From Macrothele yani (lineage: Eukaryota > Arthropoda > Arachnida > Araneae > Macrothelidae): 64,000 nucleotides of DNA. The position numbers and the translations under genes were made by a program. The first letter of the stretch is position 1. The number at the start of each line of letters is the position of its first letter. Below, piece by piece: positions 54,421-64,000 of this stretch. The stretch spans positions 74,644,607 to 74,708,606 of the forward strand of contig CM077005.1 of the NCBI GenBank assembly GCA_039090855.1. The letters run 5' to 3'. Under the pieces are notes generated by a model. The model was given only the letters and a program-made list of their open reading frames with translations. It was not told where the DNA came from and did not search any database.

Positions 54421-56380
54421 ACCAAAAGCCGAATGTATTTCGATATCAAAAGATCGATTTTTTTTTATCAGCTACATTCTAAAAACCACTGAAAACAGTA
54501 ATACGCCTGGCCAAACTTTCAAACTTTTACTACTGTGTAAGCAAAAGTTGGTCATGCAATTCTCTGCTGTAGCTGCAATGTCAGAAGCTTAACATAGCAA
54601 CAGCAAGGGCACACATAGTTCTATTTTTATGGAATCCTAAATTTTTTGTTAAATCATCACGCCAGCTTTAAAACACTACGGATTTTTTCTGAGCCAAAAG
54701 AAGCATATTTTCTTTCACTGTGTTTGAATTACCTCATTCTCAAACGCTTCAAATTTTAAAACAAAACAATAGTAATGTTCTGAAAGATCAGTTTATAAGG
54801 AGTTAGAATTTTCGTTGTAGTGAAAAATATTCAACATTTTATGTTTTACTTCGCATCTTTTTAAAAATATGAGGCAAAGCTAAATCTTTAGGGAGACGTA
54901 TAAAAATCGCCTCTTTTGAGTAAGAAGAATTAAATAAATGGACAACGTGACAATACAACATTCATTTTGAAGACCTGATGGTGCAGCGTATTTGTTAATT
55001 CTAAGCCAGAGGTGCTCTTAAAATCGGAAGGTACCCTTGTGGGCCAAGAATTCGTGACGTGGGAGTACCTCTGGCGTGCAGGTGATAGATACCGCAAGCA
55101 GATAATTTTTTTTTTCATTTCCCTTCCATAAATCCCTTTCGTTCTGGCAGGGAAGAGTTCCCGTGCCATCAGGCGGTATATTTGTCTCCCTGAAAAAGTT
55201 GGAAGCAAGGCTTCTCAGCGGCAATTGCACAGGACGTGAATTGCCTTTGTGAAGTGATCTGAAGTACTTCCAAGCGGTGGCGAAAGAAAGTGTGGTGCCC
55301 TCACTGGGTTTCTGGACACGTCTTTTGGGAAAAGTCCCACAGGAATTGAAAGGAATGGTTCTTCACACGACACTGGTCAGTGATCATTCTGCCGTTGAAG
55401 GAGATTGATGAACACCAATAAAGCAAAAGGGGAAGACATGTCAAGGGAATATTACTAATTGCGTTAGAAAAAGAAATGCGAGGTGTGATTTGGATTCCAA
55501 ACTGAACTATCTTGTTTGCACCACGCACACCATTCTTAATTAAATCACGAAAACAGCCATTGTCATCAAGTAAGCGAATAAAAATGTGCCGTCAAAAGAA
55601 AAATACTCTATTCGCTAGGCTGAGGGTGCACATGTTTTTCGGGTCCTCTCACCAAAATAAATGTGAATATAAACACACTTCAGAAAGACGTTACTCCAAA
55701 CACGTATTTAATTAACGAAGAGAATTATTTTGTACTGTACTATTGAGTAATACTTTTCTTTTTGAGAAGGTACATATATGCAGAAGCGAAAAGAAACTAT
55801 TTTTTCCAAAATCTAATTTCATTTTAAGAGACAGGGCAACGATGCTCGATTGCATCGATTTAGGTATCTGTAAAATTTCTTAATACTTTTTTAAAGTAAA
55901 AGTACGTTGATTCATTTGCACCAGTTTACATCGTACCAGGAAGAAATTGCTCAAATCCTTAAATGCTGCTGAGACACAGTAAGGGCATAAATAAGTTTTT
56001 AATTCTTTTAAATGCGCTGAATGACTTTTAACCCGTTAATACTTTACAAAAACTGTCATTCATGCTACTAATACTTGCTGCTACGTAGATGTTTGAAACT
56101 CGCGATATCCTGAATTTTGACAAAACGCAACGAATGTCGTAGGTTCAAATTCAACCGAATCGGGTTCCCTTGTTTTTGGAAATTTTGGTTTCCCTTTTCA
56201 ATAGGATTTTACAGAAATCACGGAAGAAACTGCATTTCTTTCCTTTTTGATTTCGCATACATTTTTTTAGTTACACAACTGATTCAATAAATTGAGCAAC
56301 CAGTTTAAAAAAACTGATATTTGTTTCGTTCAAAATTAAACTGCTGGACATAGAAAATGTCACACCACAAAAAAGCTTGC
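54421..56380. other. No recognisable feature
   Basis: Two kilobases of AT-rich DNA. Minus-strand frames at 54930-55230 have a mixed composition but no motif I can name. Nothing repeated elsewhere in the window was noticed. Confidence 0.4.
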
Positions 56381-56606
56381 TGCCCCGGTGGCGCAGTGGT
56401 TTAAACCCTGGCTGCTGATCATTCACCCCAGATGGGCCCGGGTACAAATCCCGGGAAGGCATGGATGTTGTATTTGTCTTACGGCACTGTTTCTCTCCCT
56501 TCCCTGGAACCAGTGGCCCTAAATTAGGTACGGGCGACTGCTAGTATTCCATTCAGATGTTCATGGCGGTCGTCAAACCTAATAACAACAACAACAAAAA
56601 AATACA
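56381..56606 (+). mobile_element. SINE family 1, copy with CAA-rich tail
   Basis: Starts CTGCCCCGGTGGCGCAGTGG, with a mutated B box (GGGTACAAATCCCGG), and the body to CATGGCGGTCGTCAAACC, then AATAACAACAACAACAAAA in place of the poly-A tail. Confidence 0.88.
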
Positions 56607-56946
56607 GGTAAGCTCAGCTCTGATTGAGCCGTCAGATTGGAACACAGGACTACGACTTGCTGATCGGAAAGTAGAAATGAGCTAGTCGAGTATGATTTCA
56701 AAGCGTTTATTTAATTTGTTACAGCCAACACAGGTGTGTGATATGAAAAGTAGCTTACGTAATTTTTACAAATAATGTTGGATACATTGTGAACACAAAA
56801 CACATCGATACCCGAATTACCCAACACGGTGCTCTGTTTTCTTGGGCTTCTTACATTCCTCATCACTTGCTTTTGCCTCTCATTTTGATTTTCTCCACTT
56901 TTGCTTGCTTTTACCTGCAAATTCCGCGGCATTGTCGAAAAGGTTA
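56607..56946. other. No recognisable feature
   Basis: AT-rich spacer, nothing assigned. Confidence 0.4.
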
Positions 56947-57297
56947 ACCCGTTCACACGAAAACAAATTTTAAAAATTTTAGTTTAAACAACTGCGATAT
57001 GTTCTTTATATATTTGAATAGATCTCGTCCAGAGCTTTAAAACGCTACCACGCGCAGTCGTTTTGCACTCATGGTTGTCCATATAAACCGCGATATTGTC
57101 AAAAGTGTTCAGCAGTTCACAAGAAAATAATTTTTTAAGTATTCAGTTCAAAACACTGCGAAATGTTCTTTGTATCATGAAAGAAACACGAGATTACGCC
57201 AGATAATACAAATTTTAAAGATGACAATCCGATTTTTGGCGTAAATGTGACAAGGATGGTAAGTCAGATAATATCTGAAAACTTGAAAATTTTCATC

Positions 57298-57373
57298 GTC
57301 CTGGAGTGGGACTCGAAACCGCGTCTCCCAGAAATCGCCCGGGTGTGCTAACCACTACACCACTCAGAACGAC
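57298..57373 (-). other. tRNA-like module, left arm
   Basis: Minus strand: GTCGTTCTGAGTGGTGTAGT with A box TGGTGTAGTGGTTAGC, stem CCCGG/CTGGG around a seven-base loop GCGATTT, B box GGTTTCGAGTCCC, then CACTCCAGGAC. The loop lacks T33, so a working tRNA is unlikely. Confidence 0.6.
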
Positions 57374-57582
57374 CAAGTTTCAAGTTTCCGATCAATTTGA
57401 ATATAACCATCACAAGATTCGCTAGTCTAAGCAACCGGCATTCAATGAATGCCGGTTGCTTCGACTGACGAATTCATTCATTGAATGCCAGTTGCTTCGA
57501 CTAACGAATTCATTTATTCAATGGCGGTTGCTTCGACTAGCGAATCCTGTGATTTTCAAATTGATCGGAAACTTGAAACTTG

Positions 57583-57658
57583 GTCGTTCTGGGTGGTGTA
57601 GTGGTTAGCGTACCCAGGCGCTTTCTGGGAAACGCGGTTTCGAGTCCCACTCCAGGAC
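57583..57658 (+). other. tRNA-like module, right arm
   Basis: GTCGTTCTGGGTGGTGTAGT with A box, stem CCCAG/CTGGG around GCGCTTT, B box GGTTTCGAGTCCC and CACTCCAGGAC. It differs from its left-arm partner at a handful of positions, including in the anticodon loop. Confidence 0.6.
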
Positions 57659-57830
57659 AATGAAAATTTTCAAGTTTTCGGATATTATCTGACTTACAAT
57701 CCTTGTCACATTTATGCCAAAAATCGGATTGTCATCTTTAAAATTTGTTCTCCCTTTATTTGAATAGATCTCGTCGACAGCTTTAAAACGTTACCACGCA
57801 CAATTGTGATCAGGGTTGCCGAGATAGACT

Positions 57831-58399
57831 GAGTCAAACGCGGGGGCACACCCAGAAATATTGCATCATCTCGCCCGTGTACAGGAAGCGACACGCGCAC
57901 AATGTATTGCGCAGTACGCGAATTGGACTCCATGTTGTTTACGAATATTTTAACACGATTAGTGTGCGGCAAGTGTGTTTGGCGCTATAATGATTTCAAT
58001 TGGAAATATGTTTTTGTCACAGGCGGCTGGCCGTAAGTCGCCCCACACTATCGGCGGAGTTAGAAGTTAGACGTAGTCTTACGTCAAAAAACCCCAAAAA
58101 AAACGTAAACGTATCTATCTGTCTGAGCGTCATAGAAATTGATGGGTATGTGTCAATAATTGTGTTATGTAAACGGTTGAAGTTACGAACCAATCGCGTG
58201 CTAGCCGAGTGAGCTAAAAATGAAAACAGCTCCACGTAGTTAAGTTTGGTGGTTCTCACCTGGACGTGTGAACCACTGCATCGTAGTGATCTTGATGGCG
58301 AAAGCACGTGTAAGGAGTGGGAATTCCTGTGCAATACCATCGGGAACCCTACAATCATACGGGCACGTTAACAAGATGCTCCATTATAGGGCTACGTGA
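57831..58399. other. No recognisable feature
   Basis: Mixed-composition spacer. Short frames at 58000-58212 and 58017-58358 overlap on opposite strands and show no motif. Confidence 0.35.
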
Positions 58400-60640
58400 G
58401 GCCTGTTAGTCCATGCATTGCATCGTGGCGAAAGCGCATCGAAATGCGACAACTATTGGCCGAATATGGCAACAACGGTTAGAGGAGGGTAACTTGATTC
58501 GCATATATATATAGATGGATGCATATAGATGGATGTCGGATATTTTCGTCGCAGCATTCGACAGCAAACCCTAGGAACCGTCCAGTCTACAGCGTAAGAG
58601 ATTCAGCGAGGTTTTCAGGTAGCTATGGACATCCCCGTATCGAACCAGACCGTGAATCGTACATGGGATGAGGCAGGTTTGCTTTCTGGCCAGCCATTGC
58701 GTCTACTGCTACTCAGCGCAGCCCATCGTCACGCCAGGTTGCGTTGATGTTCTATCAGATATGAACTTCTGGAAGAAAGGAAAGATGTCGTATTCAGCAA
58801 CGAGTCTCGTTTCTGCCTCGATCGATAATCTTCTGTCGACGATCACCGATTGAGGGTCAGCAGACGACGCTGCTTTCGGGCTGATCTTGCTGCCATCCAT
58901 GCACGTCATAGAGTACCTGAGCCTGGTGCCTTGCTATCAGTTTCAAACAGCGTTCAACTCTCGTGAGCATAGTGGGTACAGTTACAGCACGAAAATGAAA
59001 TATTGTAGCTTGCTTTGTCCACGTGTCTCTGTTGTATACATGATGTCCAGTTTCCAGGGCCGTAGCTAGGTCCCAGAACTAGGGGGGGGGGCTCAAATTT
59101 TTGCTAGGCGTGGGCAAAGAGGGCAGTCGCTCACGCAGTTTTGCCGACTTGGGGAAATTCACTAAATTCAGGAGATTTCAGAATGGAGTTAGTGGCAGAC
59201 ATATTGTTTTTCGGATTTATGACTTTTTCAACGGATTTTTTAATGTTTTGAACGATTTCAGTAACTTTTTACGTTTATGGTTTCAAACATTTGAAACGTT
59301 GTATTTGAAACTTCTTCAGTTCCGTAGTTTCCATAACCGTGATTTTTAATTCTTATAATATGCAATCTATTTCCCCTTTCCGCTTTTATTTTTGACAGGC
59401 ATAGCTTGCCTGTGCCAACTGAGTTACAATGGAAGAAAAAAAATCCGTGATCCCTTAGGCCGTAAATATGATAGTGGTGCGATGAATACTCCCTTCTCGT
59501 TCGCTCGGAATGTAAGAGAGGCCGAGAGAGTAACAACGAGCAGTGGACTATGATGAAAAATAGGTTTTGGCCTGCTAAGATAATAATATCTTTTTTTTTT
59601 CTCAGTAAGTTCTTTGAACTAGATTTTTTAGGCATTTCAAAATTATTAGTGTTTTCCCTCCTTCTTAGAGAACTATCAGATTGTGTTTTGTATGCTTTAC
59701 AATTCCAGAACTTCTCACCTTAATTGCTTCCGTGTTTGGAGCCCCTTCGCTTTACCATATGTGCTAGCAAGTGTCACGTCAAGAAAAGCAAATCAAATGT
59801 ACGAATTTGTTACCTCCAGAATAATGAGGATCTTCCCCTTGAGGGCACGGAACAGACCCAACGGCAATAGGATCCCATGTGGTATTAAAGTGCTTCGTTC
59901 GCCATCAAGGGCAACATTCAATTGTCTCCTTAAAACCACAAAGGATGCAGCCTGGGACTTTAGCCTCCAAAGCTTCCCACCTACGTTTAATCCGGTCCCG
60001 AGTGCAAGTACGACTCCACCCTTGATTACTTTCTTTTAGCTTGTTCTTCTAAATTAAACGCCCCCCCCCTCCTAAAATGCGTTTCTTGTTCCTTATAACT
60101 CCTACCGCTAGTAGAGAATCACTAAAATTGCTAATACAGCCGTTACAACTAATTTACAATTAAAAAAGTCGAAATTTCTTTTAAGTTACATCCATACTGC
60201 GTCATTTTACTGTTACTTAACTTTTTAAAAAGTCCAGAATACGAATAAAGTATTTATGCCTGTGATGAAATATCAAAGTAATTTACTTAAACCATCGAAA
60301 TAAAAGTTTAAGTCATTTTTGACAGCGCCAATTTTCTAGGGGGCTCGCTAGCCTTGTAGGGGGAACTGAGCCCCTCTAGTCCCCGCTAGCTACGGCCCTG
60401 CCAGTTACAACCAGATAGCTCTCGCATCAGCAAACATTGCCTGGAATATGTATATGTGCTTGCCTGGCCAGCGCGATTCCCAAACGTCTCCCAAAAATGT
60501 AAACGTGTGTGACATCATCAACAGACAACTTAACGCACCTGCACGACCTCTTCGCTTTCTTGATAAACTGTGGGCGTAAGTCAACGAAGCACGGTCAGTA
60601 ATAGCCCAGCACACCATCTGAAGAACATTCCCTTTGGTGT
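58400..60640 (+). pseudogene. Tc1-like transposase relic, split by a hAT-type element
   Basis: Eroded readable pieces are QTVNRTWDEAGLLSGQP-like sequence near 58645, then VVFSNESRFCLDR near 58785 (first Asp changed to Asn). After the insertion at 59055-60400 it continues QPDSSRISKHC (second Asp position kept) and VLAWPARFPNVS, where the Glu region is no longer recognisable. Stops and frame changes are frequent. Terminal repeats were not found, so the limits are approximate. It is older than most Tc1-like copies here. Confidence 0.6.
59055..60400. mobile_element. Non-autonomous hAT-type element
   Basis: Starts CAGGGCCGTAGCTAGGTCCC and ends with the inverse GCTAGCTACGGCCCTG, flanked by 8-bp repeats CCAGTTTC (59047-59054) and CCAGTTAC (60401-60408), one mismatch. 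CAGGG-type ends and an 8-bp duplication are the established hAT signature. G-rich and C-rich runs lie near 59085 and 60060. I found no hAT transposase motif in its 1,346 bp. Confidence 0.88.
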
Positions 60641-61689
60641 CGTTTTGTTGAATGTGTAGACCAGCATGGCGTTCATACGACTTACTGACTTAGGCCATAT
60701 TGCACTGTCACCTCAGCCATATCTTTTATGCAATCCGTGAGAATTTAGATCAATTCTTTTCCAACTACGTATCTGCACGTGTGGTAAGTTTCATATCACT
60801 TCGTGCATTCCTTTATATTGTGATAATTTCTTTGTCGAACAGTGTAATTTCAGACTTCAGCAGCATCGAAAATTTTCTTCCCGTTTCTTAAACATCCTAT
60901 ATTTGAAATCTGTGTCTGTGCGAAATTTTGTTAAATAACGTGATTCCTTGACGAAAGAGAGATAATTATATCTTACTTCGATTAATATAAATTGAGAAGG
61001 TATGATCAATAATGATCAGCCTTCAAATGCAATTTATTGTCAACGGAATTAATAGTCTTGTTGTTAATGATTCCATAAAATTCTGTGAGCCTAGCAGAAA
61101 TTGTGCGAAATATATTGTTTCAACCTTTAGAAGACACATCTTTAACTCCGTGTGAGAGCGATATCGACTTTTAACTCTCTGCGAGAGCTATGTCGAGATA
61201 ATCAGCAACAGATGACTACGTTCTATTGCCATCTTTTTGTTTTTCAACAGTTCTGTTTTACTGTGAATATTGTTTCTTCTGATTCTGCGATGTACTGATG
61301 CCGGTGAACATATGTACACATTTTAAATAACATAAGAAGTATCACCACACCTTAACAATTCCCTGTTTTTGCGTTGTTACCAAGAGTTTTACCACGAAAC
61401 AAAAAAATCGTGACACTATTTTAAAACCTAATTAAGCACATTGGCATCATATCGTTTTATGAAGACGTTAAAATTGACAGTTCTCAGAATATAATCCAAG
61501 CTTTTTTCATTACCACGTTAATTTTTGTCATATATTTAAATATGCATTCAAGTCATAGTGTCCTTTAAATTCTAATTCAGGCAAAATAATTAAATGGCTT
61601 CTTTTCATCTGGTTTTACGTATCTTATAATCAAAGCAAGGGCGCATGAAAAGGTACAGACAATTTTATACAATTTATCAAAATAAAATG
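60641..61689. other. No recognisable feature
   Basis: AT-rich spacer of about 1 kb; nothing assigned. Confidence 0.4.
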
Positions 61690-61800
61690 AAAATTTGCGC
61701 CACTTTAGCGTTATTTTTCAATGTAGTTGTCCTGCACTTCCACATACTCTTCGTAACGGTCCACAAGCTTAATAGTCATATCAGAGGAAAAAAACATTTG
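61690..61800 (-). pseudogene. mariner transposase, extreme C-terminal fragment
   Basis: Minus strand reads a C-terminus like KLVDRYEEYVEVQDNYIEK and a stop, the usual mariner ending. The flanking word GCCACTTTAGCGTTA recurs at 61834-61848 as GCCACTTTAGCATTA. Nothing else of the element remains. Confidence 0.6.
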
Positions 61801-61893
61801 CTGTAGGTGCAGACAATTATGCGCCACTATTTTGCCACTTTAGCATTACGAAACTAATGTCAATGCAATTCTTGTGAAAACACAAGTTTATTC

Positions 61894-61962
61894 ATGACGA
61901 AAATCGAAGCTGCGCCTCCTCAGTCCGGAGTAAGTTACTCTCCCAACTAAGCTACACGGACG
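61894..61962 (-). other. tRNA-like remnant, third SINE family
   Basis: Minus strand: GTCCGTGTAGCTTAGTTGGG (A box), AACTTACTCCGGACTGAGGA and a poor B box (GCTTCGATTTTC). It aligns with 12469-12543 over the first 50 bases. Confidence 0.5.
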
Positions 61963-62374
61963 GAATGTATCGCTGCAGATTTGTCGTCGTGATACGTGCT
62001 TTACCTGTGTAGTACATCACATCATGGCCCTCTTAATTTTTAGTACGTCTTTTGTAAAAAACAGATCGTGCTTATGTTATCGGTTTGTCCGTCCGTTAGC
62101 CTATGGACACCATATCTCTGCAACTACACTGGTGTGCAAAAATAAAGAACGAGACGGGTTTTCCAATGTAACGTATTGCAGAAGTGCTCCACATCGACAC
62201 AAATCATACCATAAGATCCACAAGATGTAAGAATATGAGACAAGTGAGCAAAACCGTCCAAACAAGGAATCCAAAGGATACAAAGGCACTTTACTGAAAA
62301 GGTAGCTTCGAGCACAACTGGACAGAAGACAGAAACGTCCATGTGACAGGCGACTGCCAAGAACAATCCAGTCT

Positions 62375-63463
62375 TTAGTAGGGGATATGGTCACCCCTGA
62401 CTGCGTTGCAGGATTTACAACGTCTCTCCATGCTGAGGACGAGGTTGTCAAGGAGCTGTTGAGGCATCACGGCCCATTCCTCTTGTAGCGCCAATCGCAG
62501 CTGCGGAATCGTTGCTGGCAGCTGGTGACGTTCTGCCAAGCGTCTCCTGAGAAGGTCCCACACGTATTCGATTAGATTAACGTCCGGGGACCTTGCTGGC
62601 CAATCCATGCGTTGAATATCTTCACTCTCCAACAGCTCTGCGACAGCCACTGTACGATGAGGTGTAGCGTTGTCGTCCATGAAGAGGAACTGAGGACCTA
62701 CAGCACCTCTAAACAGACGCACGTGAGGCAGGAGAACCTGGGTACAATAGTGGACACCAGTGACTGAACCTCCTTGGAAGATGTGGAGTTCAGTACGGCT
62801 ACCAAGCATGATACCGCCCCAAACGAGAACTCCGCCACCTACAAACCGGTCCCTTTCGATGATGTTGGGGGTGTGATTGCGTGTTCCGTGCTCTCTTCAG
62901 ATGTGTATACGTCCAGAATCGCTCGTCAGATGAAATCGGCTCTCATCCGTAAAGAGAACTCGACCCCATTGCTGATGTTTCCAGTTCTTGTGTTCCTGGC
63001 ACCACAGAAGCCGCCGTTTCTGATGAGCAGCCGTTAATGGCACACACCGTAATGGTCGTTGTGCAAATAGACAACCTTTGTACAGCCTCCTGGCCACGGT
63101 AAAACGCGATAACGGACGTCCAGTTGTCTGTTGCATGTGTCTTGCGGCTTCTCCCGCTGTCTGCCGTCTGTCTCTTCTCGCCTGTAGAACAATATACCGG
63201 TCGTCCGCCGCCGTGGTTGCTCGTGGACGACCACTGCTAAACTCTCGGATTCTGTTCCTGTCGTTTGAAATGCTCTGTTCCTGTCGTTTGAAATGCTCTG
63301 TTCCTGTCGTTTGAAATGCTCTCCAAGCTCGTGAAACGATATTGTGAGCTATCCCGAACTCCTCGGCCACACTAGTCACACTTCGACCTTCTTCCAACTT
63401 CCCAATGACGCGATCTCGGGTAAAGTCATCCAGATGTCGTCTGCTGGATTGCCTGTTGGCCAT
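62375..63463 (-). pseudogene. Tc1-like transposase, one in-frame stop, triad intact
   Basis: Starts at ATG 63463 (MANRQSSRRHLDDFTRDRVI), chosen because the relatives begin at the same motif. Helix-turn-helix GRSVTSVAEEFGIAHNIVSR, then a region expanded by a tandem repeat (63254-63322), and GRPRATTAADDRYIVLQARR. The DDE domain reads VLFTDESRFHLTSD (first Asp), GVLVWGGIMLGSRTELHIFQ, FMDDNATPHRTVAV (second Asp) and SPDVNLIEYVWDLL (Glu). It ends AVRGDHIPY at 62375. The only lesion is a TGA at 62897-62899 after SGRIHI, where the family has Trp. Over 363 codons there is no uncompensated frameshift, so this copy moved recently. Confidence 0.92.
63254..63322. repeat. 23-bp triplication in the transposase gene
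   Basis: GTTCCTGTCGTTTGAAATGC and TCT occur three times head to tail (63254, 63277, 63300). On the coding strand the unit encodes the end of the DNA-binding region (AFQTTGT); the second and third units are read in the other two frames. Confidence 0.95.
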
Positions 63464-63725
63464 ATCACACGGTGGCAGCAACTCGACGTAGTTCAAATCG
63501 ATGTACACCGTGCAATAGCTTTCACCGAATCGCTGAGCGTTCACCGCCCGTGTGTTTTATACCCTTCCGAGCCCCCCCCCCCCACGTCATGCTGCATATA
63601 TGCGCATGCCCTACCGAACCGGATCCTAGTCTATCTCCTGAGTGGTCTTCCGGTCCGTTCTGCGTGGTCCTTCCGCTGTTATGCTAATTTCTCCTTTTCG
63701 TCCTTAATATTTGCACGCCAGTGTA

Positions 63726-64000
63726 TTAGTCCGATTGGAAAAATCTTTTTTACATCGGGAAGCTTGAAATATGCAAATCATGATCCTTTATTTCGTTTTT
63801 TTCTTCAATGGACAATTTAGCGGCTAGAGGGTGTAAATGAAAATAATGTCGAATTCAAAATACATTTTTTCATGTATTTGCTCCTAAACATTCGATTGAA
63901 AAAATTATTTTATCTTTCGATTCCAGTTATGAAGAGTATTTTAGGTATATTTACTTTTTCAAGTTACGTATATATTTTCCGCTAGGCGTAAAAGTAAATT
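63726..64000 (-). repeat. 150-bp monomer repeat segment, continuing past the window
   Basis: Minus strand shows the boxes TTTTTCAATCGAATGTTTAG and ACACCCTCTAGCCGCTAAAT, matching the array at 15160-16610, in particular its monomer near 16363. The final bases (CCGCTAGGCGTAAAAGTAAA) match the box near 16270 in inverse orientation. Confidence 0.75.

Larger units (their letters stand above)
57208..57748. mobile_element. Foldback element with tRNA-like modules in both arms
   Basis: Arms of roughly 220-235 bases are near-perfect inverted copies, starting ACAAATTTTAAAGATGACAA and ending with the inverse at 57748. Each arm holds a tRNA-like module (57298-57373 minus, 57583-57658 plus). The centre has three degenerate tandem units of about 40 bases around GCCGGTTGCTTCGACTGACG. 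The tRNA-like modules point outward-to-inward symmetrically, as expected if the element formed by inverted duplication. Confidence 0.85.
56947..57830. repeat. Tandem repeat, unit about 170 bp, opened by a foldback
   Basis: Unit 1 (about 56947-57114) holds CTGCGATATGTTCTTTATAT, TTGAATAGATCTCGTCCAGA and GCTTTAAAACGCTACCACGC. Unit 2 begins at about 57115 with CACTGCGAAATGTTCTTTGT, is interrupted near 57187, and resumes near 57752 with TTTGAATAGATCTCGTCGAC and GCTTTAAAACGTTACCACGC. Confidence 0.75.
62125..63725 (-). mobile_element. Tc1-like DNA transposon copy, best preserved in window
   Basis: Ends read TACACTGGTGTGCAAAAATA (62125) and, on the other strand from 63725, TACACTGGCGTGCAAATATT. TA stands at both ends. 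1,601 bp. Confidence 0.93.

Noticed and set aside
59683..60039. 118-residue open frame inside the hAT-type element as possible transposase
   Set aside because: No hAT motif such as the dimerisation region or CxxH was found.

Overview
This window looks like intergenic DNA from a large, AT-rich, repeat-laden invertebrate genome, most likely an arthropod and perhaps an arachnid. That guess rests on the dense load of decayed Tc1-like and mariner transposases, tRNA-headed SINEs, foldback elements and long AT-rich spacers. I see no convincing host protein-coding gene, no rRNA, no CRISPR array and no bacterial-type operon. Nearly every readable protein fragment is a transposase relic, and all but one are heavily broken.

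Layout. 1-56: end of a Tc1-like element. 691-2190: Tc1-like copy. 2925-4245: pogo/Tigger relic split by a TIR element that carries a tRNA-like core. 5140-10095: mariner fragment, SINE, Tc1-like copy, mariner. 10699-10942: piggyBac-type MITE flanked by TTAA. 13687-14343: second TIR/tRNA-like element, then a SINE. 15160-16610: higher-order repeat of about 150-bp monomers. 17481-19237: SINE split by a complete Tc1-like element. 19910-20222: possible solo LTR. 20771-21626: internally deleted mariner-like element. 24089-27398: a 3.3-kb transposon with 9-bp target duplications and an unusual D/D/CxxH (RNase H-fold-like) protein, itself hit by a SINE. 28374-33841: nested SINE, Tc1-like and mariner copies, including a 312-bp inverted duplication of one Tc1/mariner junction. 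36058-39400: two mariners and a Tc1-like relic end to end. 40797-41415: dispersed repeat opened by a foldback. 41507-44413: TIR element with 11-bp target duplications and a THAP zinc finger, hit by a Tc1-like element. 44725-54420: repeat-rich block in which a mariner is split twice by inverted copies of a 1.6-kb CCCAGC-ended element, with a third copy beside it and a second SINE family. 56381-57830: SINE, tandem repeat and a foldback with a tRNA-like module in each arm. 58400-60640: Tc1-like relic hit by a hAT-type element. 62125-63725: the best preserved Tc1-like copy, with one in-frame stop.

How the parts relate. Insertion sites can be read precisely because target duplications survive, so the window records a relative order of transposition: Tigger before the TIR/tRNA element; the D/D/CxxH element, a mariner and a Tc1-like copy in different orders relative to SINEs; mariner before two CCCAGC-ended insertions; the THAP element before a Tc1-like copy; and a Tc1-like copy before a hAT. 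The most unusual signals are the D/D/CxxH transposon with mapped ends, the THAP element with 11-bp duplications, and the recurrence of tRNA-like (pol III A/B box) modules inside palindromic DNA elements. Superfamily names are given from recognised motifs and end structure only; no database search was possible.
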